A stretch of 64,000 bases of DNA from Paramarasmius palmivorus (taxonomy: Eukaryota > Basidiomycota > Agaricomycetes > Agaricales > Marasmiaceae): positions 1 to 64,000 of the forward strand of contig JAYKXP010000092.1 in the NCBI GenBank assembly GCA_037176845.1, in the 5' to 3' direction. Below, piece by piece: positions 35,032 through 49,555 of this stretch. The stretch's first letter is position 1; every line of letters starts with the position of its first letter. The translations under genes and the position numbers were made by a program. The notes beneath the pieces were generated by a model, which did no database searches, was not told where the DNA came from, and was given only the letters and a program-made list of their open reading frames with translations.

Positions 35032-35594
35032 ATTCGGTCTGGAGCCAGGGGCGAAGAAATCAAGGTTCCTCGTCGTGAACCTCGATGATGATGGGTAGGA
35101 GACGCGTGGACCAGAGTTATTTCCCAGACAAACACGTGCAAAGACCACGGGCCTAGACTTCAGCATCGGCCTGGCGACAGCCGAGTTCGGAAGGTTCTTT
35201 ACACTTTCAACCAGTACGGTCTCAGCGTCTCGCTGCTCATCTTCCCCAGATATCTAAAATCTCTAACGGAAGCAAGAAATTTATAGAATGGTTGGTCTAC
35301 AGTCGCCTCAAGCCGACGGTTTGTTTTGATTGAAGTGATCTCTAGCCGTTACTCAATAACTTTTTCTACAGCTCTGGAATAGCTCGGACCATCCAGGACC
35401 AGTCAATTCTGGGCTTTTATTTTGGTCGTAACATGGATTTAGTAAGTATAACAATCCCCTTGACACCTGTCATCTATCTAACTGTTAACAATCATTGATG
35501 TTTCGGTCCTAGCAAAGCTAGGCTTGCCGCTGTTGCATTAGCTCCCTTTAAAATGCAGTCCTGACCGACGTGAAGAACCCACGGGCTGCAACTC

Positions 35595-37088
35595 ATGTTG
35601 GCCTTCAAGATTTTTTCTCTTCTGGGTGCGTTCACCACCGTTACTACTGCGACATTCCAACCATCTGGTGTTCCCTTCCGAAATCCAGTAGTCACAGCGC
35701 CAGGACTGAAAGCAAGCGTCGTGTTTTCAAACCTCACTGCCCCTCGCGGTATCACGTTTGACTCCGAAGGTAATCTTCTGGTTGTCGAGCGAGGTTTCGG
35801 CGTCACCGCTTTATCCCCTGTTACCGGTGGATGGGAACGAACCGTTGTTATCGCAAGCACATCATTCACCCAAGGCATCCAAGTTGACGGAGATGATTTA
35901 TATGTGAGCACTGCGGGGGAAGTACTGTTGTACCAGTACGATGCAGCCACGAAGGCGATAACGGCAGGTGATCCTCAAAGTGTTATCACGGGAGTACCTG
36001 CTGATGGAGGTGCGTCATTTTGCCTCCCTTCCGTGCAGAGTAACTTACTTTGGTTGTAGAGCTCACTACACATGCTTTACTTCTTGAGAAAGATGAAAAC
36101 CACCAAATCATTGGTATTCTTGTTGGCACCGGCCCCTTAACCAACATCGACCCCACGGCTCGTGATCCTGCTTCAGGCCGTTCCCAGGTCCGACGTTTCA
36201 GTTTTCCAACTAGCCAGCCTATGTCTTGGGCCTCGGGTCAAATCCTCGCATATGGCATACGAAACCCAGGTGGATTCGCATTCTCCCCTTCCGGTTCTGA
36301 ACTTCATATTGTCGAGAACGGAGCCTCTATTGACAACGTTACGGGTCTGACACCTGCATTCGTGAACGACAACCCTGCGGACGAAATCAACGTCATTGAA
36401 TGGCCTCCTTCCTCATATTCCACTCCGAAGTTTTTCGGCTTTCCCGACTGTACGACTTTGTGGAACCCAGAAGCCGACGTTACAGGCGTTCCGGACTATC
36501 TGGATCTACGTAGAGGCGATCAGATCAGTCTCAAGTTAGAGCCAGAGAGGAATGATGAGTGGTGTGCAGATGAAGGAAATAATGCCCCTCCAGCTGTGGT
36601 TCTACAGGTATGTTGGGTTTTTTTTATGATGAACCTTATTCAAACATGTTCACTCAAGGCTCATTCCGTACCACTCGACATCAAATATTACACCGGTGCT
36701 GCAGCGACCACACCTGCTTCATTCCCGAGCAGGTTTGTAGGGAACTCTTTCGTGTCTTTCCGAGGCTCCTTCGATAGAGATCCTCCGACTGGGTATGGTG
36801 TTATTCGGTGAGTTGGCAATTACCATGTTATCAGTTGGTATTTATGTCTTTTCAGGGTGGCATCGTCCCTTGAAGGTGGCTATCAGTTTATTGTCCAGGC
36901 GGCTGATTTGTCCATTTGTCCTGGAAGCTGCGTACGTCCCGTTGGTTTAGCGTTCTCCACAGATGGGAAGTTGTTTATTAGTAGCGATGCCAGTGGAGAG
37001 GTGCGTACCCTTACTAGTCCCGCACAAGATAAAGGCGCTAAACACTTTGACATACTAGGTATTTGTTGTCAAGAAGGACATTGCTTAA
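35595..37088 (+). CDS. AA12-type quinoprotein (pyranose/L-sorbosone) dehydrogenase
   Basis: A secreted PQQ-dependent sugar dehydrogenase of the soluble glucose/sorbosone dehydrogenase fold. Starts MLAFKIFSLLGAFTTVTTA (signal peptide). The propeller shows typical blades: APRGITFDSEGNLLVVERG, QGIQVDGDDLYVSTAGEVL, GIRNPGGFAFSPSGSELHIV, then a late CPGSCVRPVGLAFSTDGKLF and the terminal ISSDASGEVFVVKKD before TAA at 37088. Introns: 36010-36059, 36608-36658, 36808-36855, 37001-37058. The calcium/PQQ-binding Arg and His cannot be placed with certainty by eye. No carbohydrate-binding module and no cytochrome domain are present, unlike some larger AA12 enzymes. Known AA12 enzymes can pass electrons to AA9 monooxygenases, two genes for which lie 12-16 kb away. 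Confidence 0.85.
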
Positions 37089-38629
37089 CACACGAAAAGT
37101 GGTATGTAACAAGTTGTATGACCGGTGCATGTATCATCCAATCTGTATCCTACAACTCCCAGGTCCCTCTCAGACTATCAGCTCTGGAAATGTCCAAGAC
37201 ACCCTTTTGTTGATATTCAGGCACACTCGTCCCCAGCCCCGCAAGAGTTACTCTGCGCTCGGCCACAAGAGTTCGTGATCGCCCAGTGCGCTCTATGTCA
37301 GTAAATGAGTAGTTTCTGATCAGAAGGCTGAACTGATAATCGACCCTGGCATCATAGCGTTACCTTCTATTACATTCATGATTGCGGTTCTGGTAGCTTG
37401 CCGTCGTTTAGCACTCGACGCCTAAGAGGCCAGGCTCATCTTCAAGGAGTTCGTGCAACCTGACCAGATGATATAAGCTCCATATGCCTCCCTTTCAGCC
37501 CTGTACGTAGATTTGTCCGTGTGGCTACTAAGGCCAACGCTGGATATGCTTGGAAACTCTTTGAGCTTATGTGCCTGTTCGCTTCCTGGTATCCAGGCCA
37601 CGGTGATTCTTCACCAAGCCGCAAGTCAACGTTGGATCTCCGTAGATTCTTCCTTGGTTTCTCCGTTTCCTCCTTCAATGCATTTACAACATCCCGTCGT
37701 GGTGTCGCTTGTATCCTTGGATTTGCCTCGCCGTCTCACCTCTGATCATGTTGCTTGATATCCTACTTCATCGCAAACCAATAATTCTCCGGTGTTGACA
37801 TTTCTCACCTTGGCACATTCCTGACAAGGCCTAGCTCTGACGTCGATATGAGCCATATTCATTTGCCGCCGCAAGCTTCGGGAGGATGAACGATGTAAGT
37901 GAAATAGGAGATCCAAGATTTTCAATGCAAAGTAACATTATCGGACCAATGGAAGACTGAGGCATATCTATCGGAAGAAAGTGCCCTCGGAGCGGAACAA
38001 GAGAAGATAACAAGAATTCGAATCTCATTAGTCCTCGACATCTCAACTGTCTGACAAATAGAATGCATATGTATGTGGAGATTTACAGAAGTCCGGTCAT
38101 CGCGAGATTGGTGGTTATGAGGGAGAGAGAGGGTTAAAGCTGCCTTTATCGCTCATTGACTACCTCCATCCAAACACCGTTCAACTTCAGTCTTCTGTCA
38201 GATGTCCCAATGTTCATTGCTTGTTTAGGCATGAGTAATCATGTTTCGTGCACGTTTACGAATGTATTTGCGAAGTCTTCGAAAGTACCCTTTTTTGACC
38301 CTTCTTCATGACAGGGAAGAAATGTACGGTTGGTGTTTCTCCTGTATATGTCCGCCTTTTCAGTGGAATCATAACCCTGGATATGTTGATGCACCGTGGA
38401 GGATTACTTCAAGTTGGATCAGGCATATGCGGCGGAGCAACCTCGCACTAATATCAGGATCTCAGTGACGTCTTCCACACGGTAGCGGCACGTTCTTGAC
38501 CTGGTAAAAATAGAAAACCATATTGGGAAGGGAATCAACAGTGGGGTCGTCCCAAGAGACCGACTGTCGGATTGCCTGCGAGAAAACATGTATAGTGTAC
38601 ATTTCGAATACAACGGGAATTAACAAGAA
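37089..38629. other. Intergenic, no gene recognised
   Basis: Several overlapping short frames near 37,440-37,760 on both strands, none with a recognised domain or supported exon structure. Confidence 0.45.
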
Positions 38630-39968
38630 CTACTCTTGAACGAGATCTTCCAACGAGACTGGATTCCCGTCGCTGGTCAACGCTGCTTGAATGAACGCAA
38701 CATCGCGCAGTGCGTCCAATGGCTTCCCAATGTCAAGGCCTCTCTCGCCTCTGATGACATTGAAGAACTGCAAGAATTCCTGAGCCACTCCCTGAGAAGT
38801 AAACTCGAGATTCTCTTCCTTCTCTTCGTACGACTCAGGCTTTTCGTTCAAGAGGATCTTCACCGTGATACGCCAACCTCCTTCAATTCGGCCTATCCCG
38901 AGCCAGCCTTTTGTACCTGTGATGACCATTTCCTCCTGGATTGGCTTTGATTTAGTCGGCCAGGCCCAAGTCATATCAACAGTTCCATGAAAATGAGATC
39001 CGGCTCGAACGATGGTGTGAATGGTATCATGCGGTGCAAGATAGTCTTTGTTCAGAGAGGCGAATCCGGACAGCTGGCTTAGTGGCCGTGGGAGCAATGT
39101 ACGAAGTGCTGCCGTGGTATGCTACGAAAGTTGATAAGAGAGCGACAAAGAATACATATGTATATCACATACCACTCCTCCGTCAAGCTGGGAAGCAATA
39201 ACACGTTTACTCACGCAACTGATCGGGACTTTCGAGGGGATCACTCACCAAAAAGCCTCCTGGATACTGGAATGAAATCGAATGAGTAAGAAAATGTTAT
39301 TCCGAAAGGGAACTACGTACCTCAGGGTTAGTACGCCAGGGTGTATTGTACCAGGGAGAGCTTTGATCGATATAATTGACGAACACTCGCTTTGAAGTAG
39401 CTCACGCTTCCAATCGTTCCCGAATTCAAGATTTTTCCGGCTTTTCGGTAAACGGGCTCCGCTTCGTAGTTCTCTGCCACGCGCCATACAAGTCCCTTCT
39501 CCACATATTTTGAAGCGTCTTTGATAAGGGATAGCCCTTTCAAGACTGTCGCTGCCACCGGTTTCTCACTGAGAACGTGTTTCCCAGCATCGAGACATTT
39601 GATGACGATGTCAGGCTGAATCGTCAAAGGCAGTGCAATGATGACGGCTGCGATATCTGATCTCTGTAACAGGGTGTCCAAGTTTCCTCGCATCCTCTCC
39701 GTCGTAATAGACATCTGGATTAGCTGTCAAGGACAAAGAAGCTCCGGCAAGCTTGGATAACTCGGCTGCACTCTTCTCTGAGCGCGAGTAAACCGCCTTC
39801 AAAGGTGGAGCACTGTCGCCTAGCGATTTGAGGGCTGGGATATAGGCTGAAAAAGAGCGCCTAGAGGTGAATTTTCGGAATAGCCATTGTGGAGTCGAAC
39901 AAACCTAAAGCTGGGAATATTCCGGCCCCCAAGATTGCAATTCCAGGGAGTGTTTGCACAGTTGACAT
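38630..39968 (-). CDS. Gfo/Idh/MocA-family NAD(P)-dependent oxidoreductase (two apparent frame breaks)
   Basis: Starts at 39968 with MSTVQTLPGIAILGAGIFP, a Rossmann-type GxGxxP dinucleotide motif. It continues with AVYSRSEKSAAELSK, a QRSDIAAVIIALPLTIQP strand and GKHVLSEKPVA, the family's EKP catalytic-region motif. The substrate domain holds PWYNTPWRTNPE, YPGG-FLLDGGVH and GTVDMTWAWP; stop at 38630. Introns include one between FP and YIPAL, one after TNPE, and two flanking a 5-residue LDGGV exon. Two one-base shifts are needed, near 39,693 (YYDGEDAR to NLDTLL) and near 39,425. Either the gene is decaying or the assembly carries indels. It is divergent from the GH1 gene across about 450 bp, which could be a shared promoter. 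Substrate unknown; a sugar or sugar-derived polyol is typical. Confidence 0.75.
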
Positions 39969-40425
39969 GGCGTCTCGTCTTGACGATCTGGTTTGATGGA
40001 AGGTAACGTACGACCGTGGATGTGGAGGTTGAAGGAACCGAACATCACGTGCCGAAATCCGAATTTTGTCCGGTCACGAACCGATATCCTTTGGGTAAGC
40101 ACAGACCTATTTTTTTGCTGCTACTTCCTTCGTCCAGAGACATCCTCCTCTGTTATCGAGGGCGATCTCTTAGAAGTTATTCATCAACTGCTACAAGGAC
40201 CCAAATCAGGGCTTGCTCCAGAGTTGGTTGGAATGGCTTGTGTCTACTCGGCTGTCAGTCTCAGCTCACCACACGGGCAATTGTCGGGAATGACACAATT
40301 CACTTCCATCAGGGGCATGTTGTGATATCGGAAGATCTGGTGTGCTTTAAGAAGGGGTACCATGTTCCGCGTCTGTCCTTTAGCTGGTTCCTCACCTCTG
40401 CCTTGGACATTTCTGACATCTTCCA
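39969..40425. promoter_or_regulatory. Divergent intergenic region between oxidoreductase and GH1 genes
   Basis: 457 bp separate two divergently read carbohydrate-related genes. No clear TATA box or known operator was identified by eye. Shared control is suggested only by the arrangement. Confidence 0.35.
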
Positions 40426-43433
<3,008 letters not shown>

Positions 43434-44101
43434 AGAGTCGCTCTTGGGCTCGACGCTAATTTACGCTGGTGGTGTGGTGCTGGTGGTTTTTACAGGTAAT
43501 AATTTTCGTCGTCTCTTTGGAGGACGATAAAAGTACACGCTCTTGGTTACAACTTTCATCGAATTGCTCCGGGCCTTAGACAAACCCTTCCGTGTTCGTG
43601 CGATGCCCCGTTTTTGTGTTCCCATTTACGAAGTCATGATATCTATTCACATCGATCCAAAGCGCCTTTGCAAAACCTTGTACATATTTATTCTAACTCA
43701 GTATTGGCATTTGTGTAAATCAAAATGTGTTCAAGCGGATGAAAGCTCCTGTGCCAATATGACGGGGGACGGCTTTCCTTTACATTGAAAGCGCACGAAG
43801 GGTTCGGATCCTGCGACTTCGCGGTTGCGTGGCAAACGGGGAAAAAAACCGATCCGATTATCCGTAATCTGATGACCTCAATCTGGTTATTAGGGTTAAG
43901 GTTATACTCTGCCCTCGGCGTTGTGTTTTTCTCGTCACTGTCACCTTGGACGTCGTACTCCACCCCTCCCCGTAGAATCCTACTCTTCTCCATATCTCTT
44001 TTTGGTGAGCTCCCGTTTTTTCCTCCTTTCCTCCTTGCCACTTTACCTCCATGCTCACCAGAACTAGTTCTTGGGTCCAGACACAGACACAGTCGAGGAG
44101 A
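43434..44101. other. Intergenic and probable 5' leader of the Ert1-type gene
   Basis: No gene recognised. A likely leader intron starts at GTGAGCTCCC (about 44,005) and ends near CTCACCAG (about 44,060), upstream of the chosen ATG at 44102. An upstream in-frame ATG at 44051 would add 17 residues. Confidence 0.4.
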
Positions 44102-47100
44102 ATGTCGTCGACGTTACCTCAGCCTATTCAACCAGCGACAACGACAACGCTGAAGATCGCTCCTCAGCAAGCTCAATCATCTACAGCGAGACCTGCCAAC
44201 TCCGACTCACCGAGCAGTGAAGACACTGGAGTCGACGGAGGCAAGAAAAAGAAGACAACGAAACGAAGAAAAGTGAACCATGCTTGTCTATATTGCAGAA
44301 GGAGCCATATGACGTGTGATGATGGGAGGCCCTGTCAACGATGGTGCGTGTTTTGCGTTTCTTTTGTGGTCATTAGACTGATGGTCGTGGTGGTAGTATC
44401 AAGAGAGAAATTGGTCACCTGTGTCACGATGAACGAAGACCGAGGCCTAATGAGAAGACCGCGGCAACCACAAGTACAACGCCAACGACAACAACGACGA
44501 GCGCGCCCACGACGAGTACAACTTCGGCTACACAGGCACCAGTACCTGGTCCGTCTGGGGCTGTTAGTTATGGTATGCCTGTACCTCTCACAACTCAGAC
44601 CGCCTCTAACAAAATAGGATCCATAGCATCGCTTTACGGACCACCAACCCAAACATACGCTCCTTCTACCACAACTGCAACATGGCCATCCCAACCCCAA
44701 ACACAGACGTTCTATCGACCTGATACCCTAGGGAACGAGTTTAGTGTGCTCACGTACGTTTTTTTCTTTTTCCTTTCCTCTTATATACCATTATCGCGAG
44801 AACGAGGGGCTGATTTGATTCACCTATCCGGTAAATAGCGACTTTCTAGAAACTCTCGACGATTCGACGTTCTTCTCCGGTGCTGGAGGTGGAACTGTTA
44901 CCCCCTCACTCATGTCCACACAAACGCCGACTGCGGGTAACGCGTTCCTGACTAATACATACGGGGCGTATGACACAGCAAAACCAGCTGCTATTGCCCA
45001 ACTCCCTTCTACCTCTACCCCACAACATTCTCAACCTTCCACCACACAAGCGGCAGCCACTCAACAGTCAACACAAATCCAAAAACCACATACCTCACCC
45101 ATCTCAGCTACCGCCATCCTGCCTTCCGCAACGAAACAAGAAAAGTTCCTTCTCACAGCCGCTGATCAAGAGGATGGGTCGCGTGACGAACGATTAGCAA
45201 GAGTAATTAGGGCAAAATACGAGGCGGGACTGTTGAAGCCATACAACTATGTTAAGGGATACGCAAGACTAAGTCGGTGGATGGACCGAAAGTGAGTATC
45301 GCTTGCCTGTTGGTCCGATGTGCGCGCTTCCTGTGTCCCTCGTTCTTCTCGTCTGTGCTACATGATCCTTTGCTAACAATAAAAAAGTGTATCCCAGGAG
45401 TCGAAACAACAAATTTTACAACCACTATCGGTGCTGAGACCAAAATTCAGGGCGGTAGCCCAGAGCTTAAGGGATATTGTGCGTCTCCATCCCTTTGCTC
45501 CATGCTCGTTATTCACTACTCGTCAACAGGACCTAGTATTTATTGAAGAAGCCTTTGAGCGTCTTCTATTGGACTACGACAGAGTCTTCTCCGCGATGGG
45601 CGTACCAGCATGTTTATGGCGTCGTACAGGAGAGATATACAAAGCAAATAGGGAGTTTTGTGAGCTTGTCGGCGTCGAAGGGGGCTTGATGAGAGAGGTG
45701 AGTTGCTCTTTCGGTTCCTTGAGTTCCTGGATGGGTTTTGGTGGCTCGGAGATGGAACATCATAAGGGACTGTCGCGGCGTGGCTAGAGGGGGATCATGG
45801 GAGTGTAGGGATGAAGATTTTGCGTGGAGGCTCAAGGCCTCGCTGACCAGAGGTCTTCTGAGCTGAAGACGGTGGTAATCTGATAGGAGTGAGCGATTCT
45901 GTCTTGCAAGATGAGAAAAGGCTGACATCATCTTCAAAGACCCTTTGCGGATCTGTCTGTACTTGGAGTTTGGGAATATGAATGAGAGCGTCGTTGACAT
46001 GAGTGTTACAAGGTAGGTCGATTGCCATGCCGGCATGTCGATGATTCTAATCTCTGAATCAGTTACCGAGAATGCTTGGCCTTCTCTCGTCTTCGAGAAG
46101 CGGTGATACTATACCGCAAACGTGGGCGATGATGCCAACATCGGAGCGGCGAACTCGATGTTCCTCGCCGCTTGTATCGAGACATTTTACTCCGGCGCTG
46201 ACGATCTCCATGGCACCACGAGCATGTCCTTCCCATCTTTCCGACCTTCTGTAGGTTGGGGCGTTAAGCTCTCCCTCGCGTTCCGGCCCACTGGAGCGAA
46301 TAGTAGCACCAAGTGTCGTGCTAATACGAGCCACAGTTTAGGCCAAAGATCACGGGCCACGAATATTCATCGTCACTCGCCATATATTCCCCATCTTCCC
46401 GTGCTCAGCGATACCATCTTCCAGCACCACCAATTGACTTCGCCATTCCCCTGTTGGTACCTTCGACTCCTTCAAAACGTCCGTCTCCCTGTCCCCGGCC
46501 CCTCCGTTCCTATTCATCTCTTCCCGAACTCCAATCCCGACCCTGTAGTGGACTAGTCTCAGCGCTAGCGGTGAGGATGTTCATTCTGGTTCGGATACCA
46601 GTCATAGCCGGTCCCAATGATGATGGATCCTGGTTAAGGTGTTGGTTGTGGTTGATGGATGTGATGTAACATCGGCTAAGAATCCCTAGATGATCTCCAC
46701 TCCCAGCATTCTGTTCCTCTTCTTCCTATACCTGATAGTGATCCTTTGTCCCGGACCGCTGCAGCTCACTATACATGATCTTGACACGGGGCTATTGTGT
46801 TGCAAGCAGTCGTCGGTCCTCGTTCTTTCGTCTCAGCTTTCTGTTCTTTCCTTTGCACCTCTCAGAAGCCATTGTCTGATCTTGTTCTTCATTCATTAGG
46901 GACGGTTATGTATATATGAGCTCATGGCGGAGGAAAGCGCCGTCAACTACTGGGAGGTGTGTTTATCATCTTCCATAAGATACATTTTCATTAACGTTCT
47001 TCCTGTAGAAATATGGTCACGTTGCATTCGATGCCTCTCAAAAAGCTGTCCTGACATCATGCGTGTTACGGTACAAACCACAGCTCAACCTCGGCTCTTC

Positions 47101-47278
47101 TACGCCTACCCCCAGAAGTACCAATACGCCTACTCGACCAACTGGAGGTGGAGGTGGAGACAGTGCTGCACCAGTCAGTGGTGAGGAAGGATTAGTAAAC
47201 TGTTGCTTCTCCTTTACGATACGGAGAGACAAGTGGGGTATTCCGACGATGATTGTGGGGAATTTCATAAAGTGTTAA
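44102..47278 (+). CDS. ERT1: Ert1/AcuK/Rds2-type Zn2Cys6 transcription factor with PAS domain
   Basis: A regulator of gluconeogenesis and non-fermentable carbon use in fungi. The zinc cluster is complete: HACLYCRRSHMTCDDGRPCQRC, then IKREIGHLCHDE, the second part beginning after an intron at about 44,345-44,398. A low-complexity Thr/Ser/Pro/Gln region follows, then DRVFSAMGVPACLWRRTGEIYKANREF (PAS start), MREGRLCIYELMAEESAVNYWE, YGHVAFDASQKAVLTSCVL, and the terminal CCFSFTIRRDKWGIPTMIVGN, stopping at 47278. Between MRE and GRLCIYEL the coding frame is interrupted by 45698-46899, with canonical GTGAGT and ATTAG ends. This 1,202-nt intron is some 20 times the local norm. If it is spliced the protein is normal; if not, the PAS domain is cut. 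Symbol given by family, not by proven orthology. Confidence 0.85.
45698..46899 (+). other. Outsized intron inside the Ert1-type gene
   Basis: 1,202 nt between GAG|GTGAGT and CATTAG|GGA, joining residues that are contiguous in this family. It holds open frames up to about 144 codons on both strands (for example 46122-46556 plus and 45614-46036 minus), none with a recognised domain. No inverted-repeat ends or target duplication were found by eye. An old insertion, a nested gene or a regulatory RNA are all possible. Confidence 0.6.
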
Positions 47279-47914
47279 AAAGGACCGAGACAATGATCTG
47301 GGACGTTTGGTGTCGTTTCTATTGATATTTCGTATTTACACCTAGATGCAAAAGGAAAGTAAGAGGGGATAGAGGCTGGCTCTTGTTGGACGTACTGCTT
47401 TCTGTCTGCTTTCTGCTTTCCTGTATAGTTATTGTTATAACGTGTAGTTTTATTAGCGTCAATAAACGCAAGTTGATGATCAGTGCTTCATTAAAGTTCA
47501 CGCATGAAATGCTATAATGAGAAGGAACCCAATCAACGCGTAACGGTTTACTGCATCTTCAACTTGTCACGGCGCACAAGTATATTGTTTCGGATCAAGG
47601 GCTCAAAGTTCTAGGTGAGCTCTGGCCCTCAAGCGGTTACCCTGGTTCAGCTTCTTTGTGAATGATCAGTCAGAATTTTATGCTGTTTCATGCCACGGTT
47701 CAGGCACTAGAAGAGCGGGCATTACTCGTGACATCGCTAGGCCAACGCTAGGCAGTCCATCGTCTCGTCAGTATCCTTGGAATTCGTTTCAGGACTCGTA
47801 CAGTCTCGGATCCTGGGTCATGTTTCGAGAGAAGGTGAAGCCGATCATGCCTTCCGAGCCGACGCTGGATATAAAAGAATCCTTCATCTCTCAGCTTTTC
47901 GATACCAAGGTCCA

Positions 47915-48565
47915 ATGCGTCTTTCAGGTTATATTACTGCCCTCTCCTTGGTTCTTACTGCCTTCAGCGCTCCTACCGCAACAGGCGCGGATCAATGGCT
48001 TTCAGGACATAACACCATTCGAGGACAGCATCATGCCGAACCTTTGACATGGAATCCCGATTTGGCCTCTGCTGCACAAAACTGGGCTAACCAGTGCAAC
48101 TTTACCAACTCAGGTGGTCCTTACGGAGGTATGTGTTATCTTGTCTGTTAATCTTTGGTAAGGGACGGTGCTGACTGTTGATACAGAGAACCTTGCGTGG
48201 GGAACAGGATCAATCGGTATACCTGCAGTGATTAAGCTTTGGGCAGATAGTGAGAGTGTGTATAACTTCACTGTGCTATGTGCTTCTTTCTGAAACCCCG
48301 GCCCAATTTAAAGAGAGCTACGACCCAAGTAACCCACAATATTCTACCTGGACACAGATGGTGTGGAAATCATCCAAAGAGCTGGGATGTGCTCAGGCCA
48401 CCTGTCCCGTAGGTGGAGAAACGACGAGCGCGACAGCCACCTTCTTTGTTTGCGAATACAGTCCACCTGGTAATGTGATTGGACAGTTTGGGTACGTCTT
48501 GACGGTGATGGTTGGGTTCATGCTGACATACATTTTTTCCATGCAGTGATAACGTCGAACCGTAA
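47915..48565 (+). CDS. Secreted CAP-superfamily (SCP/PR-1-like) protein
   Basis: The start MRLSGYITALSLVLTAFSAP is a signal peptide. CAP-domain marks follow in order: HNTIRGQHHAEPLTWNPDLA, a CNFTNSGGPYGENLAWG segment split by an intron at about 48,129-48,186, YDPSNPQYSTWTQMVWKSS with GCAQATC, and FFVCEYSPPGNVIGQF. The last intron (about 48,493-48,546) joins FG to DNVEP and TAA. CAP proteins bind sterols or lipids and are common in secretomes of plant-associated and wood-decay fungi. Cysteines for the usual disulfides are present. Length about 160 residues after joining, usual for the family. Confidence 0.88.
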
Positions 48566-48912
48566 TTATAATGTTAAGCACATCATGATATACTCTTATG
48601 AACGTTTCAAAGTGTTTGGGCGGAACAAATCTCTAAGCGCCCAGGGAGCGCTAGTCACCCCACGTGAGAGGTTCATGGGCTCATATCCGGTAAGGACTGA
48701 GTTCGGCTGTTTTTTTTTCGGCAACGCCTACATGCCTTTCTGGGCATGGATACCCGCCCTCAATCCCGACTTCCACTTCCATGGTGTATCACAACATTCA
48801 CGCCACTGACGCATTTCCCCTCCACAAGACGTCACTCGGTGGTGCTACCCGCTTATATAAAACCTTCAAACCAATTCGAGTTGCTCTGTTTTTACTCAAC
48901 AAATAAGCAATC

Positions 48913-49342
48913 ATGTCCAATCTCTTCTCTAACTCTCAATCTACCGTCGGTAAAGGCATCTCAGACACCGGAAAGGCCGTCTCTGATGTCGGAAAGGGCG
49001 CTGGCGAAGGAGTCTACAATGTCGGTGCTGGTACCGCAGGAGGCCTTTGGAGCGTTGGGGAAGGCGTAACGAATGGTGTCGGCAGCATTGTGAAGGGCAT
49101 GGGCGATACCGTGAGCGGAAAGGGCGTTGGAAACATCGGGACAGGGGTAGGGCGAGGCGTGCAAGATATTACGGAAGGTGCTGGAAGAGGTGTATCAGAT
49201 GTAGGCGTGGGCTTGAGCGGTGGAGGGGCAGCTATCGGGAAGGGCGTAAGAGATGCTAGCTCAGGGTAAGTTACTTGGGATACTTGAGCGATCATTTCTA
49301 ACGAAGAACTCTAGTTCCGGAACTCGGTCACCGTTCAAGTAG
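48913..49342 (+). CDS. Small glycine-rich repeat protein
   Basis: Two exons (intron about 49,268-49,314) encode about 127 residues, MSNLFSNSQSTVGKGI then repeats of the form G-x-G-(V/I)-x-(D/N)-x-G-x-G, for example ISDTGKAVSDVGKGAGEGV and VSDVGVGLSGGGAAIGKGV, ending SPFK. Gly, Val, Ser and Asp dominate and there is no signal peptide or cysteine. The 11-residue-like periodicity with alternating small and charged residues recalls LEA-like amphipathic proteins. Function unknown. A TATATAAAA sequence lies about 60 bp upstream (about 48,853), a good TATA-box candidate. Confidence 0.7.
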
Positions 49343-49555
49343 TTCCAGAGAGATACACAGGAAAAGAAAGAGTGCGGATGCTATATTCCTCTCTTATCCT
49401 CTTGTTTACCGAACTAACATTCACCTAGACCTCACACTTACTAGTGCAACGATAATTGATGGTGGAAGATACCGTTTATTTTTATGCAAGACTGTATACT
49501 GAATAATGTTGGCAAAGGCAATGGTGTAATGCGATAATGTATCATCTAAAACTTA

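Noticed and set aside
46059..46556. Protein gene nested in the long Ert1 intron
   Set aside because: Open frames on both strands are of similar length and none shows domain, signal peptide or splice support.
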